A stretch of 64,000 nt of DNA from Dichotomocladium elegans (Eukaryota > Mucoromycota > Mucoromycetes > Mucorales > Lichtheimiaceae): positions 744,001 to 808,000 of the forward strand of contig JAIXMN010000003.1 in assembly GCA_025716815.1 (NCBI GenBank), in the 5' to 3' direction. Of the stretch, positions 46,454 to 58,929 are shown in pieces. The notes under the pieces are model-generated. The model was not told where the DNA came from. It saw only the letters and a list, made by a program, of their open reading frames with translations, and ran no database searches. Position numbers and translations under genes: made by a program. Positions within the stretch are counted from its first letter, which is position 1. Each line of letters begins with the position of its first letter.

Positions 46454-48703
46454 CTACAGCCACAGCATCGGTCGCCGACATTGAACCTGTAGACAATAGC
46501 TCACCCCTCAGTACAGCCAGCAGTAGTATCTTCTCGCCATCTAGCACTTCTACCACCGCAACGACAGCCACTACCATGACCACCAATGGATGCATGATGG
46601 CAGTCGATCCGCCACGGGACACTCAAATTTTGGCGGAGATCGACAGTCGAGTGGAGCCTCTTTTCAATGCGGTACAAAAGATCTATGCCAGCATGACGTC
46701 GAGCACAGTACTTGAAGATCAGGCAGCAGGAATACTAGCAAGGAGACATCAAACCGTCCAGAAGCGATGGGAAGCTCTCCGGATTGAAATTGACGATCTG
46801 AAAGAAGAGCTCAAGGAAGATCGATGGTTAACCGTGTTCCGCCAGGTGGCAGATCAGGTCGAAGTGATGATCGACGGTCTCAATAAAACCGTGGCACAAT
46901 GCCACACTGTCATCCATCAAATCCGCGAATGGCACACAGCAGCGGCAGCAGCAGCAGCGGCACAAAGCCCTCCGAGTAGCAGAGGAAGCACCAACCCGTT
47001 CGACCGGTTTTCAAAAACAATCATGCGTAACCTCGGTCGGTCTTATCAACCGCAACAGCAGCAGCAATCATCACCCCATCCCTTGCCGTTTCCCCCTATA
47101 GATAGTGACAAACTCAAGTCGATTGAAAAGAATTTCGAGGCGAAATCCAAGTATTATGCACCATCCATCGACAAGCTGCTGAAAATGCTCGGAGACAATA
47201 TTGTTTCCCGAGTAGCTCGCGATAATGGAATTGCCCGTAGACACAGCTCGATCATGCAAAGGTGGGCAACGCTGAAGGCTACAATCGACGAGCTACGTAA
47301 CCACGAACTCCCAGAAGCTGAACGGCTTTTGCACGGTGATCACGGCGGGAGCATTCTTGAAAAGGGTGGATGGAAAAGCATCCGTCACAAGAGCCCTGAA
47401 CCGGGCGAACGCAGAATTAAAACGCTTCCCAAGATGTCCTCAATTAATGGCCGTTTTATGGACGAGCAAAGGCGGGGCGGCGTCCGGAGCGTAACACCCA
47501 ACGGGCTCGCAGACCTGCGTAGCAAGATGTATAGCCCAAGTAGACCCCCTCCGCGCGCTGCAAGCTCGATGGCATACCGACCAGCCCAAGAGGTTCGTCC
47601 CAGCAACTCTGAATCATCGTCCTTGGATGGACATCAACGTCAACAACGGCGGATGACCAAGACACCCAGCCGGAGCGACTTGAAACCCACGAGCCACAAG
47701 TCCAAATCTCTCGGTGTGCGCAAGAGCCGGGTGCCACGTGCAGAGACACCAACACAAGAGGCTTCGTGGATGAAACCCACCAAGAGCACCCTAATGAGGA
47801 ACCGCCGCGCCCAGGATGATGATCTGGGTGTTCCCGCCCGGCCCAAAACACCTGTGACCCGGCCCAAAACCCCCACATCGGGAACTCCACAGCAGCCTCG
47901 CAAGACAATCACGCCGAGTCGGCCCAGGAGTAGTCTGGGTCATCCGCAACCACCCTCCCCCCCAGAAAACCATCACAGCCTTTTGCCCAGGCCGGATAGG
48001 GATCGGGCCGTGTCACCTATCAGGCGGACTATGACGCCGTCGATGATTCCTCGGCCCAAGACACCTCAGCATACCAACTCTCCGAGTCTTATTCCCCGAC
48101 CACGATCATCTATGATGATGTGCGCACCTTTTCCGCCTCCTGGTGCCAGTACTCATAGAAACACGCAAGTAGTATCGTCTATAGACGCGCCCCCCGTGAC
48201 GCTCCGCCCCGAGTTGGAATCCTTATAGTTTTTTTTCTTGTCGATCATTTAGGTCTCCTCCTCCGTCACCAAAAACACACCTCGTGCGCAAGAAGCAGTC
48301 CATGCCAGCTGTACTCTCTCCCCTTCCGTCCGCCTCTAACGAGGTGTACAGAGCCAATCCACGGGACCCGTTAGATATCGAGGTAGCAAGGATCGTCAAT
48401 GCCAGCCCCATTGCAGTCAAGTGTCAGAGGGGACCATTAGGAGGTGGGCGGTACTATTTTGGTAACGAGTTGAATCCTTCCGTGGGCGGGGGCAAGAAGT
48501 TGTACACATGTAAATTAATGACCTACGGCGGCCGGGACTCGAGCCGTCAGCGCGGCGGTAAACCACCTCAGAATAAGGTGCTAGTGCGGGTTGGAGGTGG
48601 CTGGCAGGACCTGGAGATGTTCTTACTGGATCACTCAAGCTTAATGACCGCATCTGCAGCCGATATTGCAAGACGACCCTATTCCAGCTTAGGTTACAAA
48701 TGA
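45811..48703 (+). CDS. Kar9-like microtubule-associated protein with C-terminal GAS2/GAR domain
   Basis: Two exons (45811-48212, 48253-48703) give 950 aa. The intron is only 40 nt and joins RPE to SPPPSPKTHLVRKK. The N-terminal 200 residues are helical, with LHLPDKEINDILNLHDSLTL and VEPLVFILEEITAVVLDKLE, resembling fungal Kar9 proteins. A polyAla tract follows, then spectrin-like helices (about 270-520) and a basic Ser/Pro/Arg region with repeated RPKTP motifs and likely SxIP-type EB1-binding sites. The end is a GAR domain: RGPLGGGRYYFG and NKVLVRVGGGWQDLEMFLLDH. It should link plus-ends of cytoplasmic microtubules to actin/myosin cargo for spindle or nuclear positioning. GAR is clear; the Kar9 assignment rests on helix pattern and domain order. 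Confidence 0.75.
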
Positions 48704-49248
48704 AAATATACGAAACCTTGTTTCAACTGACACAAAACATAAGATGAGATGCTGTGATACAAAGCAACTAGGTGCTGGAACACAAAACGTACCCGGCCAA
48801 TCAAACCTTTTCGACAATCTCAATGTACACCCAAATATTGGAACGACCGCGCCTGCCCTCATTAATAATAGGGTTGGTCGCTTTTTTTACGTGGGTCGAT
48901 TATTTTAGTCCCATTTGTGGATGGGGTGGGACGTGGCCTAAATTGCTTCTTTATCTTTCTGCGTGCGTTTCTGTGTTTTTTTTTGAGAAAGAGAGAGATA
49001 ATGTGGCTCGGGAGCTATGCACAAGAGAGTCGCATGAACAAAACTCGGTTTGAATTCCGAACTATAAAACCCTTCCATCCTCTTCTCCGGGATCTCATTC
49101 TTTTCCCTTCTTCCAATCTATCCTATCCACCTAGGACGTGCGTACTTCCTTTTCTTTGCAAACCCACTCCCCTGCGAATTCCCTCCCGAAAAAGAAAAAA
49201 GACGCTGTACTAACAGACATACATACTTCTCATATTCAGCAGTCTAAT
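48704..49248. promoter_or_regulatory. Promoter region of pyruvate carboxylase
   Basis: A TATA box, TATAAAA at 49063-49069, lies about 180 nt upstream of the ATG at 49249. A C/T-rich initiator region (49075-49160) comes between, typical of strong housekeeping fungal promoters. No other feature is evident. Confidence 0.5.
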
Positions 49249-52200
49249 ATGCCTGCGCGTGAACACTCTGTCGAGACCATCCGTCGCAGTAGCGAAGTGA
49301 TGGGAAGCCTTCGCAAGTTGATGGTGGTCAACCGAGGCGTAAGTCACCACGCAAACGACTAAGTATCTGTATATATCGCTTAACATGCTATCTTTAGGAA
49401 ATCGCCATTCGTGTTTTCCGCACAGCTCACGAATTGTCCATGCGAACTGTGTCCATCTTCTCATACGAGGATCGTTTGTCGATGCATCGGTACAAGGTGA
49501 GATGGTGCCTATCAGGCTGAGGATGGAGAACTTGCGTGACTAAACGAAAAGTTGGGGGGCCGGCGAAATGTCTAGGCCGATGAGTCTTACCAGATCGGCA
49601 AACATGGGCAATACACGCCCGTCGGCGCCTACCTTGCCCAAGATGAGATTGTCCGTATCGCCAAAGAACGGGGGGTAGCTATGATTCATCCGGGATATGG
49701 TTTCTTGTCCGAGAATGCAGAGTTCGCACGCAAGGTAGAGGCCGCTGGTATCACGTTTATCGGCCCACGACCTGAAGTCATTGAGAGTCTCGGTGACAAG
49801 ACAAAGGCTAGACAAATTGGTACCTGCTAGTGCTGATCATCCCTATCTCCCTCTCTGTGTCTAACTCGCATCTTCAATAGCAATGCAATGCAAGGTTCCT
49901 GTGGTGCCTGGTACACCCGGCCCTGTAAGCGAATACAAGGACGCGTTGGCCTTCATCAAGGAACATGGTTTTCCAATCATCATTAAGGCTGCCATGGGTG
50001 GTGGTGGTCGTGGTATGCGTGTTGTGCGAGACGAGGCTTCGCTGAAAGACTCCTTCGAGCGAGCAAAGTCTGAGGCCCTTTCTGCATTCGGTGACGGAAC
50101 TGTCTTCATCGAGCGCTTTGTCGACAAGCCACGCCACATCGAAGTCCAACTCCTCGCCGACAGAGCGGGCAACGTTGTCCACCTCTTTGAGCGCGATTGC
50201 TCTGTCCAGCGCCGTCATCAGAAGGTTGTTGAGATTGCGCCTGCAAAGAACCTCGACAACTCGGTGCGTGAGGCCATCCTGAACGATGCCATCAAGATTG
50301 CCAAGGCTGTGAAGTATCGAAATGCCGGCACGGCCGAGTTCTTGGTCGACTCGCAGAACCGCTACTATTTCATCGAGATCAACCCCCGCATTCAGGTCGA
50401 GCATACTATTACCGAAGAGATCACTGGCATCGACATCGTTGCCGCCCAGATCCAAATTGCTGCTGGTGCACTGCTTCCTCAGCTGGGCCTGACCCAGCAG
50501 CGCATTCGGCAGAGAGGTTATGCCATCCAGTGCCGTGTCACCACAGAGGATCCTGAACTGGGCTTCCAGCCGGATACGGGTAAAATTGAGGTGTACAGAT
50601 CTTCGGGTGGTAACGGCGTCCGCCTCGACGGCGGCGCAGGCTATGCAGGAGCCATCATTACCCCCCATTACGATTCGCTGCTGGTCAAGGTCACATGCTC
50701 TGGTTCCACCTACGAAGTTGCCCGCCGCAAGATTGTCAGAGCACTTGTCGAGTTCCGTATCCGTGGCGTCAAGACCAACATTCCCTTCTTGCAGCGACTA
50801 CTAACGCACGATACCTTCATTAATGGAAACTGCTGGACTACTTTCATTGATGATACCCCAGATCTCTTCCGCCTCGTCCGCTATCAGAACCGTGCCCAGC
50901 GCATGTTGGGCTACCTAGGTGATGTTGTTGTTAATGGCTCTCAGATTAAGGGCCAAATTGGTGATCCACTGCTACGCGAGGAAATTGAGGTACCGATCCT
51001 GCGCAATAACGAACCTCACAAGGACGGCGATAAGTCTGCGGAGCTCAAGGATGGATGGCGAAAGATCATTGTCGAGCAGGGTCCAGAGGCCTTTGCAAAG
51101 GCGGTGCGAGAATATCCAGGTGTTCTTATCATGGACACCACCTGGCGGGACGCCCATCAAAGCTTGCTCGCAACTCGTGTCCGTACTGTGGGTAAGTTGC
51201 TATAACCGGCCCCATTCTGCCTTAAAGCGCGATTTGTATAACGTTCCCCCTCTTTCCAGATTTGTTGAAGATCGCCCCCGCTACGTCGCATGCTTTGGCA
51301 AACGCCTTTTCCCTCGAATGCTGGGGCGGTGCTACATTCGATGTCGCTATGCGCTTCCTTCATGAAGACCCGTGGGACCGCTTGATCAAACTCCGCGAGG
51401 CTGTGCCCAACATCCCCTTCCAGATGCTGCTGCGTGGTGCCAACGCAGTCGGCTACACTTCATACCCTGATAATGTCGTCTATGAATTCTGCAAAAAGTC
51501 GGTGGAGGCAGGCATGGATATCTTCCGTATCTTCGATTCACTCAACTACATTGAGAACATGCGACTGGGTATTGATGCTGTCAAAAAGGCCGGTGGTGTA
51601 GTCGAAGCATCCATCTGCTACACCGGTGATGTGTCCGATCCCAAGAAGAAGAAGTACAATCTTGACTATTATCTCAAATTGACCCAGGAGCTCGTCAACG
51701 AGGGTATCCATATCCTTGGTATCAAGGACATGGCCGGTCTTCTGAAGCCCAAAGCCGCCAAGTCCCTGGTCGGTGCAATCCGTGCCAAGTTCCCCAAGCT
51801 TCCTATCCATGTGCACACACACGACACCGCGGGCACTGGTGTTGCATCGATGATGGCTGCTGCCATGGCGGGTGCTGATGTGGTCGATGTAGCTATTGAC
51901 TCCATGTCGGGCATGACCTCGCAGCCTGCTATGGGTGCCATTGTTGCTGCTCTCGAGCAGACCAAGTTGGGCACGGGCATCCGACTTGAAGACATCCATG
52001 CTCTTAACTCGTACTGGGAGCAATGCCGCCTCTTGTATTCCGGTTTCGAGGCCAACGTCAAGTCTGCTGATTCTGGTGTATACGAACATGAGATGCCTGG
52101 TGGACAGTACACGAACTTGATGTTCCAAGCACAGCAGCTCGGACTGGGTACTCAGTGGAAGCAGATTAAGAAAGCATATGCTGAGGCAAACAAGCTCTGC

Positions 52201-53043
52201 GGTGACATTGTTAAGGTGACCCCGTCGAGCAAGGTGGTTGGCGACTTTGCTCAGTTCATGGTGACCAACAATCTTACGGCCGATGATGTTGTTAAGCGTG
52301 CCGATTCGCTCTCTTTCCCTACTTCTGTCGTTGAATTCTTCCAGGGTTACCTCGGCCAGCCCCATGGAGGATTCCCAGAGCCACTCCGCAGCAACATCAT
52401 TCGCAAATTGCCTCGCATCGAAGGCCGACCTGGAGCCTCGATGCCGCCTCTCGATCTGGCCAAGCTCAAGAAGGAGTTGGTCGAGAAGTACGGCCCAACC
52501 ATCCGCGACTATGACGTCCTGTCAGCCGCGCTCTATCCCAAGGTCTTTGCCGACTACCGCGAGATGGTAAATCAGCACGGCGACTTATCTGTCATTCCCA
52601 CTCGGTACTTCCTGGCCAAGCCCGAAGTCGGAGAGGAGTTCCATGTGGAGATTGAGGAGGGTAAGACGCTGATCATCAAGTTGCTTGCTGTCGGTTCGAT
52701 CGGCAGTGATGGCAAGCGTGATGTCTACTTTGAGCTCAACGGTGAGGCCCGTGTTGTCGGTATTGTTGACAAGAATGCTGCTGTCGAGACGATCACGCGA
52801 GAGAAGGCCCTTAGCTCGAACCCAGGCGATGTAGGCGCACCCATGTCTGGCGTCGTTGTGGAAGTTCGCGCAAAGGAAGGCGCTCACCTTAAGGCTGGTG
52901 ATCCTGTATGTGTCCTAAGTGCCATGAAGATGGAGACTGTGGTAACGACCCCTGTGGCCGGCAAAGTTGAGCTTGTGCCCATTCAGGAAGGTGATTCGCT
53001 TTCGGCGGGTGATCTCGTTGCGCGTCTGGTCAAGGATGCCTAA
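49249..53043 (+). CDS. pyc: Pyruvate carboxylase
   Basis: Five exons (49249-49338, 49398-49496, 49576-49819, 49881-51191, 51260-53043) give 1175 aa, the normal eukaryotic length. The biotin carboxylase domain (about 20-480) shows MVVNRGEIAIRV, HPGYGFLSENAEF, MGGGGRGMRVV and EINPRIQVEHT. The carboxyltransferase domain (about 560-860) starts IMDTTWRDAHQSLLATR and holds HVHTHDTAGTG, where the metal-binding His residues sit. The C-terminal carrier domain has the biotinyl-lysine motif SAMKMETVV. It converts pyruvate, bicarbonate and ATP to oxaloacetate for anaplerosis and gluconeogenesis. No mitochondrial presequence is seen, so it is probably cytosolic, as in yeasts and moulds. Confidence 0.98.
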
Positions 53044-53944
53044 TAAGCTCCTGTCTAGCCGCATGCCACTTACTCTTATTTCCTCAACACCTTGTATCAA
53101 AGCACGATTCATACTTTGTTTTCGCTTTCTTTCTCTCTCTCTCTCTCTCTCTTTATATATAGAGACATATATATATATGTGTGTGTGCAATATTAAAAAG
53201 CTTTTGGTTCCGACATTTCTCTACGACTTGAATTCTTTGAATCGAAAAGTACGTAACTGGAGCCAACGCGATGGAGTGAAAGCAGCGCAACTTTCTGCAA
53301 AGTGAATTATTTCAGGACTAAAACACAATATCCATGGGGTTTTCCCGCGAAACCCTCCCGAGGTTGTCCCAGGCCTCTTTCCCTCGTATATCCAAGTATT
53401 GCCTGCTGCACCTCCTCCGCCCTCCCCAACTGCCGACACTGAAGGCTGTCGTTTCCCTTACGCTTGACTAACCATCCTCTTTCGTCTTGAAGCTCAACCT
53501 GCGGATGACATGTTTAATCTTTTTTTTTTCTTGCCTTACAGACCCACCCGCCCTTGAGGTCTGGCTCCTGCTATATAGCCCCCTTTTGATTTGAAGGCAC
53601 AGCGCTACGACTGTTCTTGCTCTCTCTGGTGATCCTAACACGCTTTCACGTCGTCCCATCCATCCCTTCTATTCTATGTATATGCAAGAGGTGTGGAGCA
53701 CGAACATCGAACAAAGCGCGACGAATGGCGTGTTGTTCCCATTCGTTGTGTAGCATCGGATAGTAACTGGCTCATCTCCGTAATCTTTACTAAAGAACAG
53801 GACATACATATGTTTAACGGGTCAAGAATACATTTGGCCATGATCTATCCGCCAAACCAACTGACAATTATCGTGGGTTGCGCGTGTATTTTGACGGCTA
53901 TAATCGAAAGAAAGAGAGTATACACTATTTTCTAAAATTGCATA
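53044..53944. other. 3' flank of pyruvate carboxylase and spacer
   Basis: It contains a TC/TA microsatellite (53131-53176) just past the stop, probably within the 3' UTR. Low-information sequence follows up to the transposon fragment. No gene is seen. Confidence 0.4.
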
Positions 53945-54340
53945 AAAAAAAAAAGATTTCTCATGATACACCTTTACATTCTGAAATGAGCAAGGCCCGT
54001 GTCGTTGATGATGTCGTCTCTGCAGTCCGCTTGTTTCTCGCACTGAATACCTGCGTAGCATATCGTGCAAAGATAACCCTGAGCTTACTGCCACGCAAAA
54101 GGAGACAGACATTCGGATGAAAGAAGCGGGGGGAATCAAGCGCAGTTGCACAGCGCACACGGACCAAGGCAAGGTTAGATTTAAACGGATGTTTGAGAAG
54201 GGTCTTGAGTGCATCCACTGCTAGGAATCCATGTTCGCTCAGCCCCCAGCGATGGGCATTTCAGTACGAGAAGGACCCTGACAGCATCTTTAAAGAACCT
54301 AACGCGAGGGGACGTTCGCGTATTCTTGGCCAAGACGCCA
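53945..54340 (+). mobile_element. 5' fragment of the Tc1-like element (copy C)
   Basis: Reading on the plus strand, the leader (from the A run, ctttacattctgaaatgagcaa) and the N-terminal transposase coding region match copies A and B. Motifs include FRFKRMFEKGLECIHC-like reading and IHVRSA followed by YEKDPDS in shifted frames. The match stops near 54340, so the DDE part is missing. It lies in opposite orientation to copies A and B. Confidence 0.65.
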
Positions 54341-56057
54341 TCGGCCTCTCGCATCTGTCGTTGCTTGCTGCCCCTCTGCTTCTGGAGTTGCTCCCCCCTC
54401 CTCTTGTTTCTCCGTCCCGCTTATTGCCGGGACATACCTGGCTAACCCCCATGGACGAGGGGTAACAATTTAAAGAGTATGGAGAAGAGTCAATATTCTT
54501 TGTTGACTCACCATTTTCTTTATTGCTTCCAATATCGATGCGAATTTTTGGTACCTATTGATACGACGATTTTATACAATCCTGTGCGTCATCGTTTTGC
54601 ACTTTGTACGACGCTTATCGAAAGATAATGTTATTTTGCTATCGGATGATAATCACGAAAATGAGAGATGAAAAAAGCTGGGATCGAGGGGAGAGAAATG
54701 GAAGTCTTTGTAGGACACTAGGGCTATTTGCATGACCGCTGGGGACAAAAGGATGGGATTCTAACTGTGTTTATTCCTACTCCACACTTTGTTGCTTAAA
54801 CCGCATCTACTCAATTCTGAAGTCATTGAAATGCTTCTCCTGTTCATACGATGTCTTAGTATAAACCCCTTGCAAATGTGATAATAAATCATCAAAGCAA
54901 GTACGTACCTATCATATACTTTCCTTCCTCAACTCACCGCCCTGGCCATGGCCTTTCCGCCCAAAACAGACATCAACCGCATCGATGTGTGAAGTGGAGT
55001 CGACTGCAAAAAAACAAAGGATATTCAGGGCAAGTCGATTTGATTGGCTATGGTAATTACCGGGCGGCGGCTGGCATTAGACGAGATCAAGTCCATCAGC
55101 GGGGAACTCGAACCCGGGTCTCGTACAAAATACAAAGATTTCGCATCCATGGATTAAAACCTGTTAGTCAACAGAAAACACTACTCCTCCATACGCTTTA
55201 ACTTATACTCAAGGGCCCCGAAGGATCCAGGAGTTATCTGGGTAGTCCTGGCGATACCCGGGACGGAGAGACAGGACGAGAGAGCCAGCACAACAGAAGA
55301 GACAGGCGGCGGCGGCGGAGGGAAGGAGCGGAAGGGTGTTCAGGAACTCCTCTCTTCCATGGCTCATCAAGCATGGGTACGATTGGTTAATCTATAAAGG
55401 ACAGTGGATGTTAGTTGCAATAAAATAATTTGATATTATAGCGATCATACCGGATAAGGCCATGGAAGAGAGGGTCGGGATGAAGTTGATGGAGAAAGGA
55501 GATTTCTCGGCTGTCCATTATTTATAGGAAATCAACGAGGAGCAGAAGAAATTTCTATGTGATGAACGATGCTGCAGTAAATACAGCGGCGAATCATTTA
55601 CTGATACTGTTTATTTTGGTGTTTTTAGCGCTAGGCTGTTCGCATAGTGTATTTCAGCAATCGACACGCCGTCCTTGATGCTGTTTGAAACGGGATTGTA
55701 TTGCGCTTATTCAGGGGTCGGTTTGATAAGATTGGATGCGCATTTATGTTATAGTGGCCGCCCGTTATAGCGATACCCTCGGTTCCAGGAAATCGCGTCA
55801 ATATAACGAATCGGAATAAGCCCCTACCTGGTAATTTTGTTCTGTATAAAGCGTATCGCTATAATGATAACGAATATCACTATGAGGGGTGGCCAGTGTA
55901 ATTGATTTCCCGTTAATCCTACCATCTGAATGCTTGTATGAGATAGTCAAATAAGAAAGAATAGATAATATGTATTTTCGCAAAGAAAACCGCTTGTTTA
56001 CTCTCACTCGCTCTTTTCTTTGATACACTCGTTTCATCGACAACCTATCGTACTAAA
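54341..56057. other. 1.7 kb intergenic region with a pol III B-box-like site
   Basis: No gene is supported. On the minus strand, ggttcgagttcc (complement of 55104-55115) resembles a tRNA T-arm, but no cloverleaf can be built around it. AT-rich sequence and a small (ggc)n tract at 55306-55317 are the only other features. Confidence 0.4.
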
Positions 56058-56073
56058 ACAATCCTTCCAAGTA

Positions 56074-56852
56074 TGAACGTTCATCGACCTGCAAATTACG
56101 GAGGTGCCAAGATGATTGTTGCTTACACCAATAACATTCACATGCGATTCGGCCAGCACTTTTGGGCGGGCTATCGACGTCTTGCTGAAGATTCGACAGC
56201 GGAAAGAGGAACTTGAAGAGCAGCTGATTGGCCGAGCTCTGGAAGCGACACAAATCAGTCAACGCATCCGAGAGACAATCATTGCACCCGCAACAACATT
56301 CAAACAGATTGTAGCTGGTCGAAACGTATCAAGAGACGACGTCCCCGAAGACCCAGCTTATCTTCAGGAAGCTTTCGACGCCATCCGGCCAATTTTTGAT
56401 GCCTACACCAGTACCCACGCCTTTGACAACCCATAGCATCTACTACGATGCAAAGGTTCATCCAATCCAACATATCGCAGCCTTTTACCAGCTCGCTCTC
56501 CTTTTTGAGCGACTTCAGTTGCCTGCATTTACCTGTCTCCCTCTTCATCGGACATGGTCTCCGTCATACATAATGATTGACGCAAAAATCATATGGCAAA
56601 ACATTCTGGGTCGCTCATGGGCCAAATAAGTTCCTTATCCTGGCGGATGGGATGAGGTCATCAATGTCCATTCGAAAGCTCTCAAGCCTGCAGAGAATGG
56701 AGTACTTCCGATTTCGTGATACACTTGAAACGGATGGCGTAGGAGTCTCCATTATCAAGAAGAGAAGGGACAGGGACGCACCCCCAAGAACCGGTGCAGC
56801 TCCGAAGGTGGAGGAGCAGTCGGATCACAGTTGTTCCCATTGCGGCAGTTAA
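56074..56852 (+). pseudogene. Degraded TnpB/Fanzor-like protein remnant
   Basis: Pieces of one protein appear in three frames. The first (from 56074) has AYTNNIHMRFGQHFW. The next (about 56160-56436) has RAIDVLLKIRQRKEELEEQL, RIRETIIAPATTFK and LQEAFDAIRPI. A third (56440-56629) reads KVHPIQHIAAFYQLALLFE, CLPLHRTWSPSYIMIDAK and IIWQNILGRSW. The fourth (56640-56852) includes FRFRDTLETDGVGVSIIKKR. The order FPL-x-P-x-YI-x-ID followed by TDGVxVS is what I know from fungal TnpB-like/Fanzor proteins upstream of their RuvC domain. The RuvC part is absent; the sequence gives way to the Tc1-like copy B. At least two frame breaks make it non-functional. The family call is moderate; other transposon proteins remain possible. 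Confidence 0.4.
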
Positions 56853-56956
56853 CTAAGCACATATGAGAATGAGAAACGAAACCTTCGAAATCGCTCAGCG
56901 TTAAGCTATTGGATGCTTCGCTGATTCGTGCCATCAACGTCTCGCTTTCCAAGAAC

Positions 56957-58280
56957 CTATTGCGTTTAACTTTGCTCTTGACCACTCACCAAAACTGCTC
57001 AATAGGATTGAGTTCAGGAGAGTATGGTGGAAGATAGGCGTATCGATATCCTTGAGACTCGATGTATTTACAGATATCCTGAGCCTTATGGATAGATGCA
57101 TTATCCATTACCAAATACTGGCCCTTCCTATGTTCATACTTATCCATCTCGTCCATCGTTGCCTTAAGAAAGTTGAGATAATTTCCAGTTACAGTTCCTC
57201 TGCTCGCAACTTCAGATTGACTTGTGCTCTTTCTTTTCCTGGTTTGTGGTTGCGGAAGTTTCAAGCTACATTTAATGATGCCTGATACTGAGATTGCTCC
57301 CAAGATTGTGGTAGTATTTGCTCTTGTCTTTGGTACTGTAACCACTGCAGGAATCCCTTTCTTGGACCATGCCATGCTGCGTTTCATATTAATATGGAAT
57401 CAAGACTCATCAAGGAAAACGCAGTTTTTTCTAAAGTCGATGTCGGTCATGTCCCATCTGCGCACCCAGTCAAGACGCTCTTGGATTTTTGGATCGCTAT
57501 TCCTGTCTACAGGCTGAAACCGAGCCATTTTCAATCACAAGTTGCATTCGTTTTTATAAATCGATGGAGCGTCGCTTTGGATACTCTTGAATCTCTGGAG
57601 CAGTTGATCCATCAGCTGCTCTAGTACAATGGATGGATTCTCATCAATGCATCCTAAAATAAGGCTTTTATGCTCTTCATTGAGAATGCGCGAACGACTT
57701 CTGCTTCTACGTTTCTTCAAAATGCTGTCAGGGTCCTTTTCGTACTGAAATACCCATCGCTGGGCTGAGCGAACATGGATTCCTAGCAGCGGATGCACTC
57801 AAGACCCTTCTCAAACACCAGTTTGAAAAATCTGACCTTGTCTTGGTCCATGTATGCTGTGTAACTGCGCTTGATCCTAGCTTCTTTCATCCGAATGTCT
57901 GTATCCTTTCGCTGGGGAATGCGTGTGGGAGTAAGCTCAGGTTATCTTTGCACAATATGCTACGCAGATATTCAGTGTGAGAACAAACGGATTGAAGTGA
58001 GTACATTTCCTCATCAATAGCAAAGTCCATAGGTTCAGGACAGCCACGCTCATCAACGATATGACATTGGCCATCTTCATAAAAAATTATATTGCTCATT
58101 TCAGAACGTAAAAGTGTATAAAAGAGAAAGCTTCTTTTTTGTGCGATATCTTTCCGTGTATGTGTGACACATTCGATTTGTCATCACGCGTAAAGATTTC
58201 TGGGCAAAATGCGATTTGTATTTTTGCAATCCTGCGACTTCAGAACTGGCAGAGTGCGACTTTGATTTTGAAAAAGAGTG
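56957..58280 (-). mobile_element. Decayed Tc1/mariner-like (DD34E) transposon, copy B
   Basis: The same family and orientation as copy A. On the minus strand an N-terminal frame with MDFAIDEEMYSLQSVCSHTE ends before a helix-turn-helix frame (57798-57535, IHVRSAQRWVFQYEKDPDS). The DDE region (57387-56986) has YLVMDNASIHKAQD and SPELNPIEQFW. The codon after FW is TGA, where copy A has TCA, so the C-terminus is cut by a nonsense change; the reading continues as VVKSKVKRNR. The first catalytic Asp region (DESGLH in copy A) is altered by a frame break near 57400. The upstream leader matches copy A to about 58280. Confidence 0.75.
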
Positions 58281-58571
58281 TATAATGTTGTGATTATAAA
58301 CGATGATGTGGTTCCTGCATAAGCAAGGGTATATTTTCCCTGGAGGGCACGCTTTGGAAGTAATCTGGGCCCGGCTCGCTCATATTTTGGATTGTATAAG
58401 TTTGCTTGTCTTTAAATGTGTGTGCACGTGTGCATGGTAGATGTCTAATACATGAAATGGGTGTGAAGATTCACTAAAAATTTCGAAAAGCGATAGAAGC
58501 GCCCAAAGCAATAAAAGGAAATCTAGAATCGGGCCAAAATGATTGGCTATTGCCCAATGGGTCACGACAAC

Positions 58572-58929
58572 TGTCGTTGCCTTGGTCACTGAGATCCTTT
58601 TACTGGGGACAACGACGGGTTCACACAGAACAGTGAATGTCACTAAGACGATTCGGAAGATAGCGATCGATCCAAAATGATGATGTCCTTTATTCTATAT
58701 TACTAGTTTGATATTTATACTTTGTTATACATTGGATATCCATAGAGGTTATGTAAAAGATATGTCACGCCATGTAGAGCTTGTCAGGCCATAGCGACAT
58801 AATGTATGCATATGCATACATTGCGGGCATGTGCCTGAGGGCGATGGGATCAGGTCATTCTAGCGTGCATATGCATGATGCAAAATCTTTACATTCATGC
58901 CACGTGACTCGCACGATCAGTCCACGACA
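58572..58929 (-). repeat. 3' LTR of the Ty3/gypsy element
   Basis: 358 bp, with 5-bp terminal inverted repeats TGTCG/CGACA. It matches the right LTR along its length by eye. It contains the end of the pol reading frame (stop at 58895). Confidence 0.95.

Noticed and set aside
51538..52365. 275-codon minus-strand ORF inside pyruvate carboxylase
   Set aside because: It is the antisense shadow of highly biased codons in a conserved housekeeping gene.
55081..55170. tRNA gene on the minus strand, suggested by ggttcgagttcc
   Set aside because: The T-arm has an extra base and does not pair well. No acceptor stem, D-arm or anticodon arm of normal geometry fits around it.
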